Shown piece by piece: positions 1 through 8,949 of a DNA stretch of 64,000 bases (position 1 is the stretch's first letter; every line of letters starts with the position of its first letter). Both the position numbers and the translations under genes were made by a program. The stretch covers positions 1 through 64,000 of the forward strand of contig CAXXWA010000037.1 of the NCBI GenBank assembly GCA_963662815.2, given 5' to 3'. This DNA comes from JAPPHA01 sp963662815. Lineage in GTDB: Bacteria > Pseudomonadota > Alphaproteobacteria > Rhodobacterales > Rhodobacteraceae. Below the pieces are notes generated by a model. The model saw only the letters and a program-made list of their open reading frames with translations. It did no database searches and had not been told where the DNA came from.

Positions 1-1
1 G

Positions 2-1052
2 GGGGCCAACACCGTGTCCGACGCGATCGCCGAGATCGGAGCCGCTTCAATGCCCGTGCAGGGAGCCCGGCGCCGAATTGCGGCGGGCTTCGACAATGTC
101 CTGCGCGGAGTTGGCAATCGGATCGACGAATTGAACGTTGCCGACATCCGGGTGAAGCTGCGTGCCGGAATTGATGCCGGGGAACTGGCAGCGTAGGGGT
201 GACGAGGTTTTCGCGGCCCTGGCGGGGAATGAGCGTCCGGTGGTCCTCGCGATCGATGAGTTGCCGATCCTCGTGGACCGGTTGCTCAGGGGCAGTGAAG
301 GGAGTGTCGCGACAGAGGGAGTACGGGCGGCTGACGCGTTTTTGAGCTGGCTCCGCAAGAACGGGCAGACCCACCGGGATCGTGTAATTGTGGTCCTTTC
401 CGGCAGCGTTGGCCTGGAACCTATCCTGCGTCGAGCCGGTCTGAGCGCTCAGGCCAACATTTTTTCTCCATACGATCTCAAGCCTTGGGACGGGGAGACC
501 GCGGTCGCCTGCCTTGGCGCGCTGGCGGAAACCTACGGCCTCGGTCTTACTGCCATCGTCCGTAACGACATGTGCCGCCGGCTGCGGTGCCCGATCCCCC
601 ACCATGTTCAACTGTTCTTCGACTGCCTGCACGAGCACTTGCGCCGCACCGGCCGGAGTGTGGCGAGTCTGGACGACGTGGAGGCTGCTTACCGGGACGA
701 CATGCTGGGAGCCAGAGGACATATGGACCTCGACCACTACGAGACCCGTCTCAAGTCCGCGCTCGGGAATCACGGATACCGGATCGCCCTTGACCTGCTT
801 ACCGAGGCGGCGGTCAACAGAGGACTCCTTGGTGACGATGCCATCGCTGTTTACCGCGAATATTTCGAGACGCGAAACACAGAAGCCCAAGGGGACATCA
901 TCCCGGTGGAAGAAGTGCTGCGTCAACTCGAACACGACGGCTATCTGGAGCGGAGTGACGAGGGCTTCACGTTTATCTCCGGCCTGCTTCAGGATTGGTG
1001 GCATGCCAGGCACGGTCGGCACTTCGTGCCCATCATCCAGCGTCGAGTCTGA
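2..1052 (+). CDS. P-loop ATPase, 5' end outside window, frameshifted
   Basis: This is the C-terminal part of an AAA/archaeal-ATPase-like protein; its Walker A region would lie before the window. A Walker B-like stretch, VVLAIDELPILV, is clear at about 240-275. Bases 2-178 read in frame 2 (ending VKLRAGIDAG). The same protein continues in frame 3 from about 183 (NWQRRGDEVFAAL) to the stop at 1050-1052. The switch falls in a run of four G at 179-182, and removing one G restores a continuous frame, so I read a +1 indel: either a real lesion or an assembly error. An ATG at 162 allows a shorter product. The next ATPase gene starts 15 bp downstream, so the two look co-transcribed. I recall similar ATPase pairs in other proteobacteria, but their function is not known to me. 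Confidence 0.7.
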
Positions 1053-1067
1053 ACAGTAGAGGGAAAG

Positions 1068-4000
1068 TTGGCCGCGGCTGCGAGAAAGTACAATCCCGGT
1101 TTCCTGACTGAGGAAGAGCTGGTTGAGTCGTTCTGCGTCCGGGCGACGGAGTTCGATTCGGCAATCGAGATGCTGCACGAATGCGACGGGACTGCGAACC
1201 CGCACCGTATCGTCATCGGCCCACGCGGCAGCGGCAAGACCAGCTTGCTGCTCCGGATCGCAGCCGAGATACGCCGCGATGACGACCTCTCTCGCCGCTT
1301 CTATCCCGTCGTTTTTGCGGAGGAGAGCTACGAAGTCTCTATGGTGGGCGAATTCTGGTTGGAATGCCTGTCCCGGCTGGCGGGTCAGGCAACCACTTGG
1401 GAGGACGCCGCCGACCTTCGGCGCACCGTCGACGACCTTCGTACCGTTTTAGACGACCAGATACTCGGGGATCGTTGCCTGAGTGCCCTCTTGGACTTCG
1501 CGGACCGCACGGGGCGGCGGCTGGTCGTTATAGTCGAGAACATCGGCACGATGTTCGGGCAAATGCCTGACGTGGACGCGGGATGGCGGCTTCGCCAGAC
1601 ACTTCAGACGGAATCCCGGATACTCCTTCTGGCGAGTGCCACCAGCCGCTTCGACGAGATCGACAAACCGGACCGCGCCCTATACGACCTGTTTCGGATT
1701 GTCCCCTTGCGCCCTCTGGATGAGGGCGAATGCGCCGTTCTCTGGAAACGGACGTCCGGCCGCCGTCGCGATCCGGGCAGCATACGGCCGTTGCAGATTC
1801 TGACCGGGGGCAGTCCCCGGCTGATCGCCATCCTCGGGCACTTCGGTGCCGGCCTTTCGTTTCCCGAACTGATGGCGGAACTGCTCGACCTGGTCGACGA
1901 CCACACGGAGTATTTCAGAAGCCATCTGGAGGCCCTGCCCACGCAAGAACGGCGTGTCTATCTCGCACTCGCCGATCTGTGGAAGCCGGCGACAACGCGT
2001 GAAATCGCGGGTCGGGCCCGGCTCGACACAAGCAAGTGCAGCGCCCTTTTGAACCGCTTGTGCGAACGTGGTGCGGTCGAGGTTTCGGGCGGCAGCGCCC
2101 GGCGCAAACAGTATTACCTGACCGAAAGACTTTACAACATCTACTACCTGATGCGGCGGTCCCGCGGGCCGGAGCCCATGGTCGAAGCACTGGTCCATTT
2201 TATGGAAGCATTCTATTCGCCCGGTGAGCTCGCCGAATTCGGGGTTCGCCTCGCCGGCGAAAACGCAGTCGATTCAGAGTCGGATTCGCTCCGCCGACTC
2301 GCGCTCGTGCATTTGATGGATTCGCCCGAGCTAGCGACGTACCGGGAAGAAATCCTGAAAGGCGTTCCAGGAAACCACGCGAAGCACTTTGCCCGGGGCA
2401 AGGGTCTCTCGAAGGCAGCAGGGTTTGCAGCGGTCGGAGCGACGCTGTCTAAAGAATTAAGAGACTCCATCGAATTAAGTGCGAAAACCACCGAAGGTCG
2501 GGAAACCGCCCGGACACTTCTGGATCATGCCGTGTCGCTTTGCGCCGAGAATCGGACGGAGGACGCTCTTTGCAAATGCGAAGAAGCAATTGGCCGATCC
2601 GGGAATTCAGACACTCCGGAGGTGCTTGAAACGATCGCGAGTGCCCTCGTTCTCAAGGGAGACATACTTGCCGGATTGCGCCGGTCTGATGAGAACGCAT
2701 GGACTGACTTCGCGAAATGGGTTCGAAACGTCCGCGATAGCGGCAAAATCGCACTTTCAAGTGTCGTTTTGATGGGAATCACCGGCAAATTTGATGGATT
2801 GGACAGGCTGCCGGAAGCGCTGGCCGCCTATGACCAAGTGCTCGATCGTTTCGGGAGCAGCAATCTGCCCGCTGTGCTGGACCGGGTCGCGGCGGCGCTG
2901 ATCCGCAAAGGGATTGTGCTTCTCGCACTTGATCGAACCGATGACGCTTTGGCCGCCAACGACGAGGCGATAACGCAGTTCGGCCAGAGCGACCTCCCCT
3001 CGCTTGCGGAGAAGGTCGTCGGCGCATTTTTCTTCAAGGGGTTCACGCTCTTTGCACGCGACAGGATGAGTGAAGCACTGGACGCGCTTGGTGAGGCGGA
3101 GCGGCGACTCAGGTCAAACGATGCGCCCGAAGCTTTCCTTCTGATTGTTTTCTGTTGCCTTCTTCGAGGATTCGTCCTCGACCGGCTTGGTCTAGAGGAG
3201 GAAGCGCTGGCTGCCTGGGACGACTCAGTGGAGTTCTTTGCGAGAACCGAAACGCCGGAGTTTTCGGAATTGGAGGCAATTGCCCTAGCCCAAAAGGCGA
3301 CCGCCCTCGCCGGTCTCGGTCGGTTGGAGGAAGCCCTGGACACTTGGGCGGGAGCGTTGCGCCGGTACGAGGCAGTTGAGTCGCCAATGTTTCCCGAAAT
3401 CGCGGCGCAGGCGCTCGTCGATAGGGCGCATATGCTTGGAAAGATTGACCGAATTGATGAAGCACTGGCTGAATACAATGAGTTCATTCAGCGATACGGG
3501 AATGTGGATGCACCTGAGCTTCTGGATCTGTTGGCATCCGCACTCCTCGGCAAGGGGCATTTACTGAAGAAGTCTAACCGGCATGACAAAGCAGTAGCCG
3601 TCTTCGACGACGTGGTGGATCGTTTCAAGTCCGCAAACGGGCCCGGCACTCTGGAACCGGTAGCGAATTCCCTCTTCCATAAGGCAGGCTCACTTGAGCT
3701 GTTGGGGCAGCCGGAGCAAGCACTTTCCATCCTCGACGAGATAGTGTGCCGATTCGCGGAAAACGATGCACCCGTGCTTGTCAAGCATGCTGCAATGGCT
3801 CTGACGCAGAAGGGGCAAACGCTGCGCAAACTCGGTCGGTTGGAGGACGCTTTGGCGGCCTACCGCGAAGTCATGCATCGGTTCGGAGAGCGAGAGATTC
3901 CGGGCCTCGATGGTCCGGTCTCGGCGGCTCTTGTGGCTCAGGGATTATCGTTGCAAGAGACAAACCGACCGGCAGATGCGCTACTCGCCTTCGACGAGGC

Positions 4001-4652
4001 TGTAAGGCGATCCGGCAAAATAGACGTGTCGGAGGCAAGCGGTACGTTCGCTTATGCGCACTTTGGTCAGGGCCTGGCACTCCGCGATCTCGGTCGTTTG
4101 GAGGAAGCAATGACTGTGTTCGAGAAGGCGGTTGCCCTCTCTGAACAGAGCGAGCATGACTGGCTTCGAAACATGATTGGACCTGCGCTAATCGACAAGG
4201 CGGCGCTCGAATTGAGGTGCAACCGGTACGTGGCTGCCATCGAAACCTCCGAACGGGCGCTCGATACCGATCTGATGCAGTCTTTGGAGAACCGGCTTCG
4301 AGGACACATAGTCAGGGCGAAGGCCACGCTGGCGAGTGGCCATGGACCTTCATGCAAGCCGGATATCGAAAGCATCCTCACGATTTTGGCGGAGCATGAC
4401 TCGATCCCGAAAGACGTATTGGAATTCTTGATGGCATTGAGCATCGAATTGGGACCGGCGGACATGCATTCGCTGATTCTGGCTTCGCCTGCTGCACCGC
4501 TCCTGTCGCCACTCGTGACGGCGTTGGAGTGTGAGATGGGCATGGAACCCCGGGTTGCACGGGAAGTTGAGGAAGTCGCCAATGACATCCGAAAAGCTTG
4601 GCAAAAAACCACAGTTAATGCGGTGAAGGCGATGTTCTCGGACAAGGCATAG
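1068..4652 (+). CDS. STAND-like NTPase with winged helix and 43-residue TPR-like repeats
   Basis: This protein has 1194 residues and a TTG start preceded by an AGAGGGAAAG ribosome site. Walker A is GPRGSGKTS at residues 51-59, Walker B is LVVIVEN at 152-158, and a sensor-like strand ILLLASATSRFDE lies near 185-197. A winged-helix segment follows at about 293-340 (TTREIAGRARLDTSKCSALL). Residues 496-1052 are a superhelix of thirteen TPR-like units, of which the last eleven are exactly 43 residues each. The order NTPase, winged helix, repeats is the STAND architecture. STAND proteins often act as sensors in bacterial immunity or signalling. The region before Walker A is only about 50 residues, too short for a fused effector, so any effector would be the upstream ATPase or another protein. 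No signal peptide or membrane segment is seen. Function is unknown; a defence or regulatory role is inference. Confidence 0.85.
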   Translation: MAAAARKYNPGFLTEEELVESFCVRATEFDSAIEMLHECDGTANPHRIVIGPRGSGKTSLLLRIAAEIRRDDDLSRRFYPVVFAEESYEVSMVGEFWLECLSRLAGQATTWEDAADLRRTVDDLRTVLDDQILGDRCLSALLDFADRTGRRLVVIVENIGTMFGQMPDVDAGWRLRQTLQTESRILLLASATSRFDEIDKPDRALYDLFRIVPLRPLDEGECAVLWKRTSGRRRDPGSIRPLQILTGGSPRLIAILGHFGAGLSFPELMAELLDLVDDHTEYFRSHLEALPTQERRVYLALADLWKPATTREIAGRARLDTSKCSALLNRLCERGAVEVSGGSARRKQYYLTERLYNIYYLMRRSRGPEPMVEALVHFMEAFYSPGELAEFGVRLAGENAVDSESDSLRRLALVHLMDSPELATYREEILKGVPGNHAKHFARGKGLSKAAGFAAVGATLSKELRDSIELSAKTTEGRETARTLLDHAVSLCAENRTEDALCKCEEAIGRSGNSDTPEVLETIASALVLKGDILAGLRRSDENAWTDFAKWVRNVRDSGKIALSSVVLMGITGKFDGLDRLPEALAAYDQVLDRFGSSNLPAVLDRVAAALIRKGIVLLALDRTDDALAANDEAITQFGQSDLPSLAEKVVGAFFFKGFTLFARDRMSEALDALGEAERRLRSNDAPEAFLLIVFCCLLRGFVLDRLGLEEEALAAWDDSVEFFARTETPEFSELEAIALAQKATALAGLGRLEEALDTWAGALRRYEAVESPMFPEIAAQALVDRAHMLGKIDRIDEALAEYNEFIQRYGNVDAPELLDLLASALLGKGHLLKKSNRHDKAVAVFDDVVDRFKSANGPGTLEPVANSLFHKAGSLELLGQPEQALSILDEIVCRFAENDAPVLVKHAAMALTQKGQTLRKLGRLEDALAAYREVMHRFGEREIPGLDGPVSAALVAQGLSLQETNRPADALLAFDEAVRRSGKIDVSEASGTFAYAHFGQGLALRDLGRLEEAMTVFEKAVALSEQSEHDWLRNMIGPALIDKAALELRCNRYVAAIETSERALDTDLMQSLENRLRGHIVRAKATLASGHGPSCKPDIESILTILAEHDSIPKDVLEFLMALSIELGPADMHSLILASPAAPLLSPLVTALECEMGMEPRVAREVEEVANDIRKAWQKTTVNAVKAMFSDKA
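2805..4223 (+). repeat. Eleven tandem 129-bp coding repeats (43-residue units)
   Basis: Residues 580-1052 of the upstream-described ATPase divide into eleven consecutive units of exactly 43 residues with no insertion or deletion. The units start with R-L-x-E-A-L-A-A-F/Y-D, carry D/N-A-P-E near position 20, and end A-L-x-x-K-G-x-x-L-x-x-L-G. One further 43-residue unit starts at residue 496, followed by a 41-residue variant. The DNA has diverged between units; only short motifs such as CGGTTGGAGGA recur. This is therefore an old protein repeat rather than a recent tandem duplication. Confidence 0.85.
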
Positions 4653-4687
4653 CGGGACTGGCGGTTCGCGGGAGCCAAGGCGAACCT

Positions 4688-4964
4688 CTAGGCGGGCCGG
4701 CCGCCAGGGTGATCCGGGACTTCGTGCCCTTCAGCGGCAGCTGCGAGGAGGTATAGTCCTGCCGCAGGAATTGACGGAACGACATCGAACGGATTCGCTG
4801 CGACCAATACCTCGACCGGGGCATGCAGGTTGGATCTGAGATCGCGGAAAGCAGCTGCAAGCGGTACGGCTCGGCCAGCAGCGTCCCGGTACTCACTGGT
4901 CGGAGACAGATGCCAACGCAATGCCGGCGCTCAAGAATGCGTCACGAACTTCAACGTGCCCGAC
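4688..4964 (-). pseudogene. Possible coding relic, unidentified
   Basis: The minus strand has two stretches with protein-like composition in different frames. One reads AAFRDLRSNLHAPVEVL and then FDVVPSIPAAGLYLLAAAA, ending at a stop at 4688. The other, just upstream at 4896-4964, reads VEVRDAFLSAGIALASVSD and runs into a stop. Together they look like one frameshifted gene end. I do not recognise the family. The rest of 4653-5036 shows nothing further. Confidence 0.25.
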
Positions 4965-5036
4965 TTCCTCGATTGGCTGTTAAGGTCGGCCGTCGACTCA
5001 TGAGCAACCAAATTGGACTACAACCAAGAGATTGCC

Positions 5037-5065
5037 TTGAAATACATTTTTGCGTGGCCTATGTT
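5037..5065 (+). promoter_or_regulatory. Sigma-70 promoter of DUF433 gene
   Basis: TTGAAA at 5037-5042 and TATGTT at 5060-5065 are separated by 17 bp, in a locally AT-rich stretch. A transcript from here would start near 5072, about 35 bp before the ATG at 5106. This rules out the upstream in-frame ATG at 5013. Confidence 0.6.
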
Positions 5066-5105
5066 AAACTCATCCGAGTGTCGGAAACGTTTAAGAGAAC
5101 TGAAC

Positions 5106-5771
5106 ATGCCAAGTTCGACCACCCTGGAAATCGCGCCCAGCAAAGCGATTCTGATCAACGAGGCTGCTGCGGCCACGGGAGTCTCGGCCCGCAAGATCAA
5201 CCGACTGATTGATGATGCCGTGCTTCCCAAGTCTGCTTGCGTCAAGCTCGGCTCACGCCGCGCAGTCCGCGCCTACGCTGTTCCCATGGTCAGCTTTGGC
5301 GCATCCGACGGATCCAAGCTGAGCAAAGGCACGCGGCAGGAAGTCATGCGAATGATCGAGAAGTTCATCAAGGAGAACTGGCCCCGCCTTCGCGACGAGC
5401 CCGAGTATGCGAGGTTCCTGCGGTTTGAAAGCGGCTGTGTCATGATCTCCCTTGGAGAGCCTGTAAGCGCGGCGATGGCAGGGTTGAACAAACTGAAAGA
5501 TGCGTTTTGTCGCATCGTCGAGGACTCGGAGACAAGAGGCGACATTCCCGTCGTGCGCGGAACCCGGATCAGCGTCTACGAAGTCGCGGATGCACGCGCC
5601 GCAGACGGTCTTGACGCCACTTTGGTGGACTTCCCGGCTTTGAGCCGCGAAGATGTTGAAGCATCTGTACTATACGCCAGGGTGCACCCGCGAACCGGGC
5701 GACCTCGCGCCGATTCCAAACTTCGGCGTCTTGTCTCGGAAAAGGTTGTCGACCTGCCGGACGCACATTGA
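5106..5771 (+). CDS. DUF433-domain antitoxin-like protein
   Basis: This 221-residue protein has an N-terminal helix-turn-helix-like segment (about residues 15-45, INEAAAATGVSARKINRLI). A C-terminal DUF433-type domain contains the family signature GDIPVVRGTRISVYEVAD followed by SREDVEASVLYARVHP. DUF433 proteins usually precede a DUF5615 PIN-like toxin and are regarded as antitoxins. That is the arrangement here, because a DUF5615 gene starts 16 bp downstream. The ATG at 5106 was chosen over 5013 because a good promoter lies between them. The protein is longer than the minimal DUF433 antitoxin (about 75-120 residues), so it probably combines DNA binding with the antitoxin domain. Pairing and role are inference from family and context. 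Confidence 0.75.
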   Translation: MPSSTTLEIAPSKAILINEAAAATGVSARKINRLIDDAVLPKSACVKLGSRRAVRAYAVPMVSFGASDGSKLSKGTRQEVMRMIEKFIKENWPRLRDEPEYARFLRFESGCVMISLGEPVSAAMAGLNKLKDAFCRIVEDSETRGDIPVVRGTRISVYEVADARAADGLDATLVDFPALSREDVEASVLYARVHPRTGRPRADSKLRRLVSEKVVDLPDAH

Positions 5772-5787
5772 ACAAAGGCAAGCACTT

Positions 5788-6220
5788 GTGAAGTTCCTTG
5801 TCAACGAGTGCTTGTCTGTCGCTTTGGTCGACATGGCCGTGGCAGCTGGACACGTTGCAAGCGCACATGTCACACGGAGAGGCATGAAGGGTTGGAAAGA
5901 CCATCATCTAATGCAAGCCATCATTGATGACGACTGGACGTTCGTAACGCGAAACTCGGATGATTCCCGGCCGAGACATGGAAACGCCTGTCAAGCGTCA
6001 TGCTATGTTGGCCAGCCGCTGCATGCGGGTCTATGTTGCGTCAACCTACCTGCATGCGGGCTCAGGTAGGGTTGGTCAAATGAAGTACTTTCAGGCGGCG
6101 TTGGACCGCATCGGCAATCCGGGTGACTTGGTGAACAAAGTACTAGAGGTCGATCCTGACTCCGCAAAAACGGAACAAGTGGTTCTCAGGATTTATGACT
6201 TCCCAAGGGGCGAGTCTTGA
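5788..6220 (+). pseudogene. DUF5615 PIN-like toxin, frameshifted
   Basis: Translation from GTG 5788, with AAAGG about 10 bp upstream, gives KFLVNECLSVALVDMAVAAG, then RRGMKGWKDHHLMQAI, DDDWTFVTRNSDDSRPR and QPLHAGL. These are hallmarks of DUF5615 PIN-like nucleases, including the N-terminal acidic motif and the TRNSDD block. The frame then hits TAG at 6067-6069. The expected C-terminus (MKYFQAALDRIGNPGDLVNK through RIYDFPRGES) continues in another frame to 6220. Removing four bases (CATG) near 6051-6056 rejoins the two. The 11-mer CTGCATGCGGG occurs at both 6019 and 6050, so the insertion probably copied the nearby sequence. The toxin is likely inactive while its antitoxin-like partner is intact. 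Confidence 0.8.
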
Positions 6221-6357
6221 ACGCGGGAGTGTCGTCAATAGAGCTCTTCGTATTCAAGGCATCTGTATGGGTTTACGTGTACGTGTGCACGTGAGCGGCT
6301 CGCCGAATGTGCAGATGATTTCGGTGAAATGCTTGGCTGCACCATCCGACATGAAGA

Positions 6358-6800
6358 TCAGCCGTCGCCGTAGTCGGGTTCGAACTCCATCTCCCGCTCG
6401 ACCTTAGTGTATGGTTGATGTCGATACCTGCGTATTCCAGTTCTTCGGTGCCGCAAAACGCAAGTTTGCAAACTGGGAACTTGAACTTTTCGGCAGAGTG
6501 CTCCTTCTCTACGGTCTCCAAGACCGCGTAATCGTCAAGCTGCGTGTTGACGACGCCTTCGCCAGTCTGAATGCCGGCCAAGAAAGCCTTGAAATTGCAT
6601 GCCGGGCACTCCATGGGCCATTCTTCGTTCGAGACCCACGTGAAGAGATTTCGACAATTGTAAGGCTTCTCGGATTCCGCCTCTGCAAGAGCCGCTTCCC
6701 TTTTGAACTCGTTAAGGTTGGCGAACACCTCTCGGTGTCGCTCAACGCGCGGTCCAGCCGACTGTCGACGTGCCAACTTGCTGACCTCAAGAAGCGATTT
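6358..6800 (-). pseudogene. Cysteine-rich zinc-ribbon protein, C-terminal relic
   Basis: The minus strand encodes VFANLNEFKREAALAEAESE, then WPMECPACNFKAFLAG and KFKFPVCKLAF, followed by EELEYAGIDINHT. This resembles the C-terminal zinc-ribbon end of a large family I cannot name. After the HT at 6408 the frame is wrong. A shift of two bases gives the expected acidic tail VEREMEFEPDYGDG and a stop at 6358-6360. One of the four expected metal cysteines is phenylalanine (KFKFPVC). The N-terminus is missing or unrecognisable beyond about 6800. It is best read as a truncated, frameshifted pseudogene. Confidence 0.55.
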
Positions 6801-6954
6801 CGGCGCGTTCGGGTACTGATCCTGGTCGAGGAAACCGGTGCAGGGCGAAATCCAGGGCACCTGACTGCGCCCGTCCGCGCGGGCGAACACGCATAGGGGG
6901 CAACTCTTGTGGACGGATTGCCGGCAAGAGGCAGCATCGGGCCTTCCGATCCGT

Positions 6955-8874
6955 TCACGGAAGGCGCGTACCTGCATGTCCGGTCCCATAACCGGCTGCC
7001 GCCGTCCGTTTGTCGTGCTGCGTCCCGAAAACCTCAACGAAAAATCCCGTCAATTTTTCAGTCGAACCGACTGCAAGAACCGCTGCGACAAAATGGTCCG
7101 GCCGAATGATCACCAGCGCGCCTCTCGTGCGATCGATTCCGCGCATTTCGAAGATGTCGGGACCGCTGCCATGGTCGGCGCAGAAAACCTTCTCGTAGTC
7201 GATCAGCCCGTAGCGGCCCTTGCGGGGCAGGAGCAGTTCGGGCATCTCGTCAAGCTTGAGCTTTCGATGCGGCAACTGGAAAACTGCCCTGAAGTCGATC
7301 ACGCTGTCAGGGTCTTCATCCTGTCCGGCAAGGCAAAGAGGATCCCCCGAACCGCCGGACTGCAGGAACGAGCAGAGATTCCAGACCGCGCCGGTCCCGG
7401 AATCGCCATGCGGCGCAAAGGCGATCAAACGCCAGCGCCCGTCGGCATCGAGGCAGTCACCGAGTTCCATCAACCGCCCATCAGCGGCGCGAACCACGGG
7501 GGCAGAGTGAAACCGCATGCCGACAACCAGTCCGAGCGCGAGTTCCTGCTGGCTGTCGCCAAGCGTAATCAATGACGGTTCGTAGCGGGTTTCAACGCCC
7601 GCTGTGTATCGCTGATGTTTACTGAAGTATCGCTGGAACCGGTTCGCATTTTCAGCAGACGCGGATCTTTCGGAAAAGAGCCGCGCCATCTCGCGGTCGA
7701 ATTCGATCAACTCCTGCGCCTGTGCACGACGTTCATCGGAATAGGTGTACAGGAGATCGGCCGCGGCTTGCCCTCTTAGAACGGCGGCGAGTTTCCAGCC
7801 CAGGTTGAAGGCGTCTGCCATCGAGACGTTCATGCCCTGGCCCGCCTTCGGCGAGTGCGTATGGCAAGCATCGCCCGCAATGAAGATCCGCGGGTGGCGT
7901 CCGTCCGACCGGTCGTCGAACCTGTCGCAGACGCGCTGGCCGATCTCGTAGGCGGACCACCACGCGATTTCCTTGATCTCCAGAGAATAGGGCGAAAAGA
8001 TCGTCCGCGCCCTTTCGATCAATGCCTCGGCGGTGACGCCGCGGTCAGCGGCGCGTTCGCCCTCGCGCAGTGCGTCGAGTTCGATGTAGAGTCGCACAAG
8101 ATAGCCGCCTTCGCGCGGAATGATCAGAAGGCTGCCGCGGTCGGGCGACTGAATTGCGCACTTGAAGCGAATGTCAGGAAAGTCCGTGGTGCAGAGCACG
8201 TCCATTACGCCCCACAGCTGTTGCGCGGACTCGCCCTTCAGTTCCAGGCCCATGCACTTGCGAACCGTGCTGCGCGCGCCGTCGCAGCCGACGACGTAAC
8301 GGGCGAAAACAGTTTCAGACCGGTCGCCGCGGTCAAGACATGCCAGTCCGGCTTCGACCGGATCGCCGTCCCGACATCCGCGTTTCAGGCGGATCAACTC
8401 GCGGTTGTAGCGCGGTTCGAGGCGGCGCGCGCTCCTTGCCATCGCCTCCAGAAAGAACTCATGGACTCGGGCCTGGCTGAGAATGACATGAGGCATTTCC
8501 GAGACGTCATCCTCGACATCCCGTATGCGTTCGACGCGGCGAATTTCGGCTCCGCCGACGCTTGGCCGCCAGAACGTCACCTCGTTCACCTGATAGGCCT
8601 CCTTCGCAACCCTTTCCGCAAATCCGAAGGCGCGGAACATTTCCATCGATCGGCAGGCAATTCCGTCGGCCTGCCCGTATTCCAGCGGACCGGACTTTCG
8701 ATCGACAATCGCCACGGAAATGTCCGGGAACGCGGAAAGCTGCGTCGCAAGCGTCAGTCCCGCCGGACCGCAGCCGACAATCAAGACGTCGACGTGACTT
8801 TCGGCTTCATCGACTTTTGCAGCGTCGACCAGCCCGGGATCCCCCGTTCGCACCCCGTTAAGATGGTATTGCAT
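6955..8874 (-). CDS. mobA: 3-hydroxybenzoate 4-monooxygenase
   Basis: This 639-residue flavoprotein hydroxylase closely matches my memory of MobA from Comamonas, including its length. The Rossmann motif is VLIVGCGPAGLTLATQL near residues 30-46. The NADPH-linked DG motif is VVGCDGARSTVRK, and the ribityl-binding motif is AGDACHTHSPKAGQGMNVSM. The C-terminal third is the thioredoxin-like domain of the phenol-hydroxylase family. The expected reaction is 3-hydroxybenzoate to protocatechuate with NADPH and O2 in the cytosol. It lies 75 bp downstream of an FAD oxidoreductase on the same strand, and a LysR regulator is divergent from that operon. No ring-cleavage genes are in the window. A related phenolic substrate cannot be excluded. 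Confidence 0.85.
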   Translation of the reverse strand: MQYHLNGVRTGDPGLVDAAKVDEAESHVDVLIVGCGPAGLTLATQLSAFPDISVAIVDRKSGPLEYGQADGIACRSMEMFRAFGFAERVAKEAYQVNEVTFWRPSVGGAEIRRVERIRDVEDDVSEMPHVILSQARVHEFFLEAMARSARRLEPRYNRELIRLKRGCRDGDPVEAGLACLDRGDRSETVFARYVVGCDGARSTVRKCMGLELKGESAQQLWGVMDVLCTTDFPDIRFKCAIQSPDRGSLLIIPREGGYLVRLYIELDALREGERAADRGVTAEALIERARTIFSPYSLEIKEIAWWSAYEIGQRVCDRFDDRSDGRHPRIFIAGDACHTHSPKAGQGMNVSMADAFNLGWKLAAVLRGQAAADLLYTYSDERRAQAQELIEFDREMARLFSERSASAENANRFQRYFSKHQRYTAGVETRYEPSLITLGDSQQELALGLVVGMRFHSAPVVRAADGRLMELGDCLDADGRWRLIAFAPHGDSGTGAVWNLCSFLQSGGSGDPLCLAGQDEDPDSVIDFRAVFQLPHRKLKLDEMPELLLPRKGRYGLIDYEKVFCADHGSGPDIFEMRGIDRTRGALVIIRPDHFVAAVLAVGSTEKLTGFFVEVFGTQHDKRTAAAGYGTGHAGTRLP

Positions 8875-8949
8875 GAGATCTCCCCGCCGTCATGCAGGCG
8901 CCCCGGCCGCATCCGCCATCAATTTGTTGCAGGCCGGGCGGCCTCGAAG

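Noticed and set aside
6411..6896. 161-residue plus-strand open frame
   Set aside because: The opposite strand shows a zinc-ribbon-like protein with a plausible tail, so this is its shadow.
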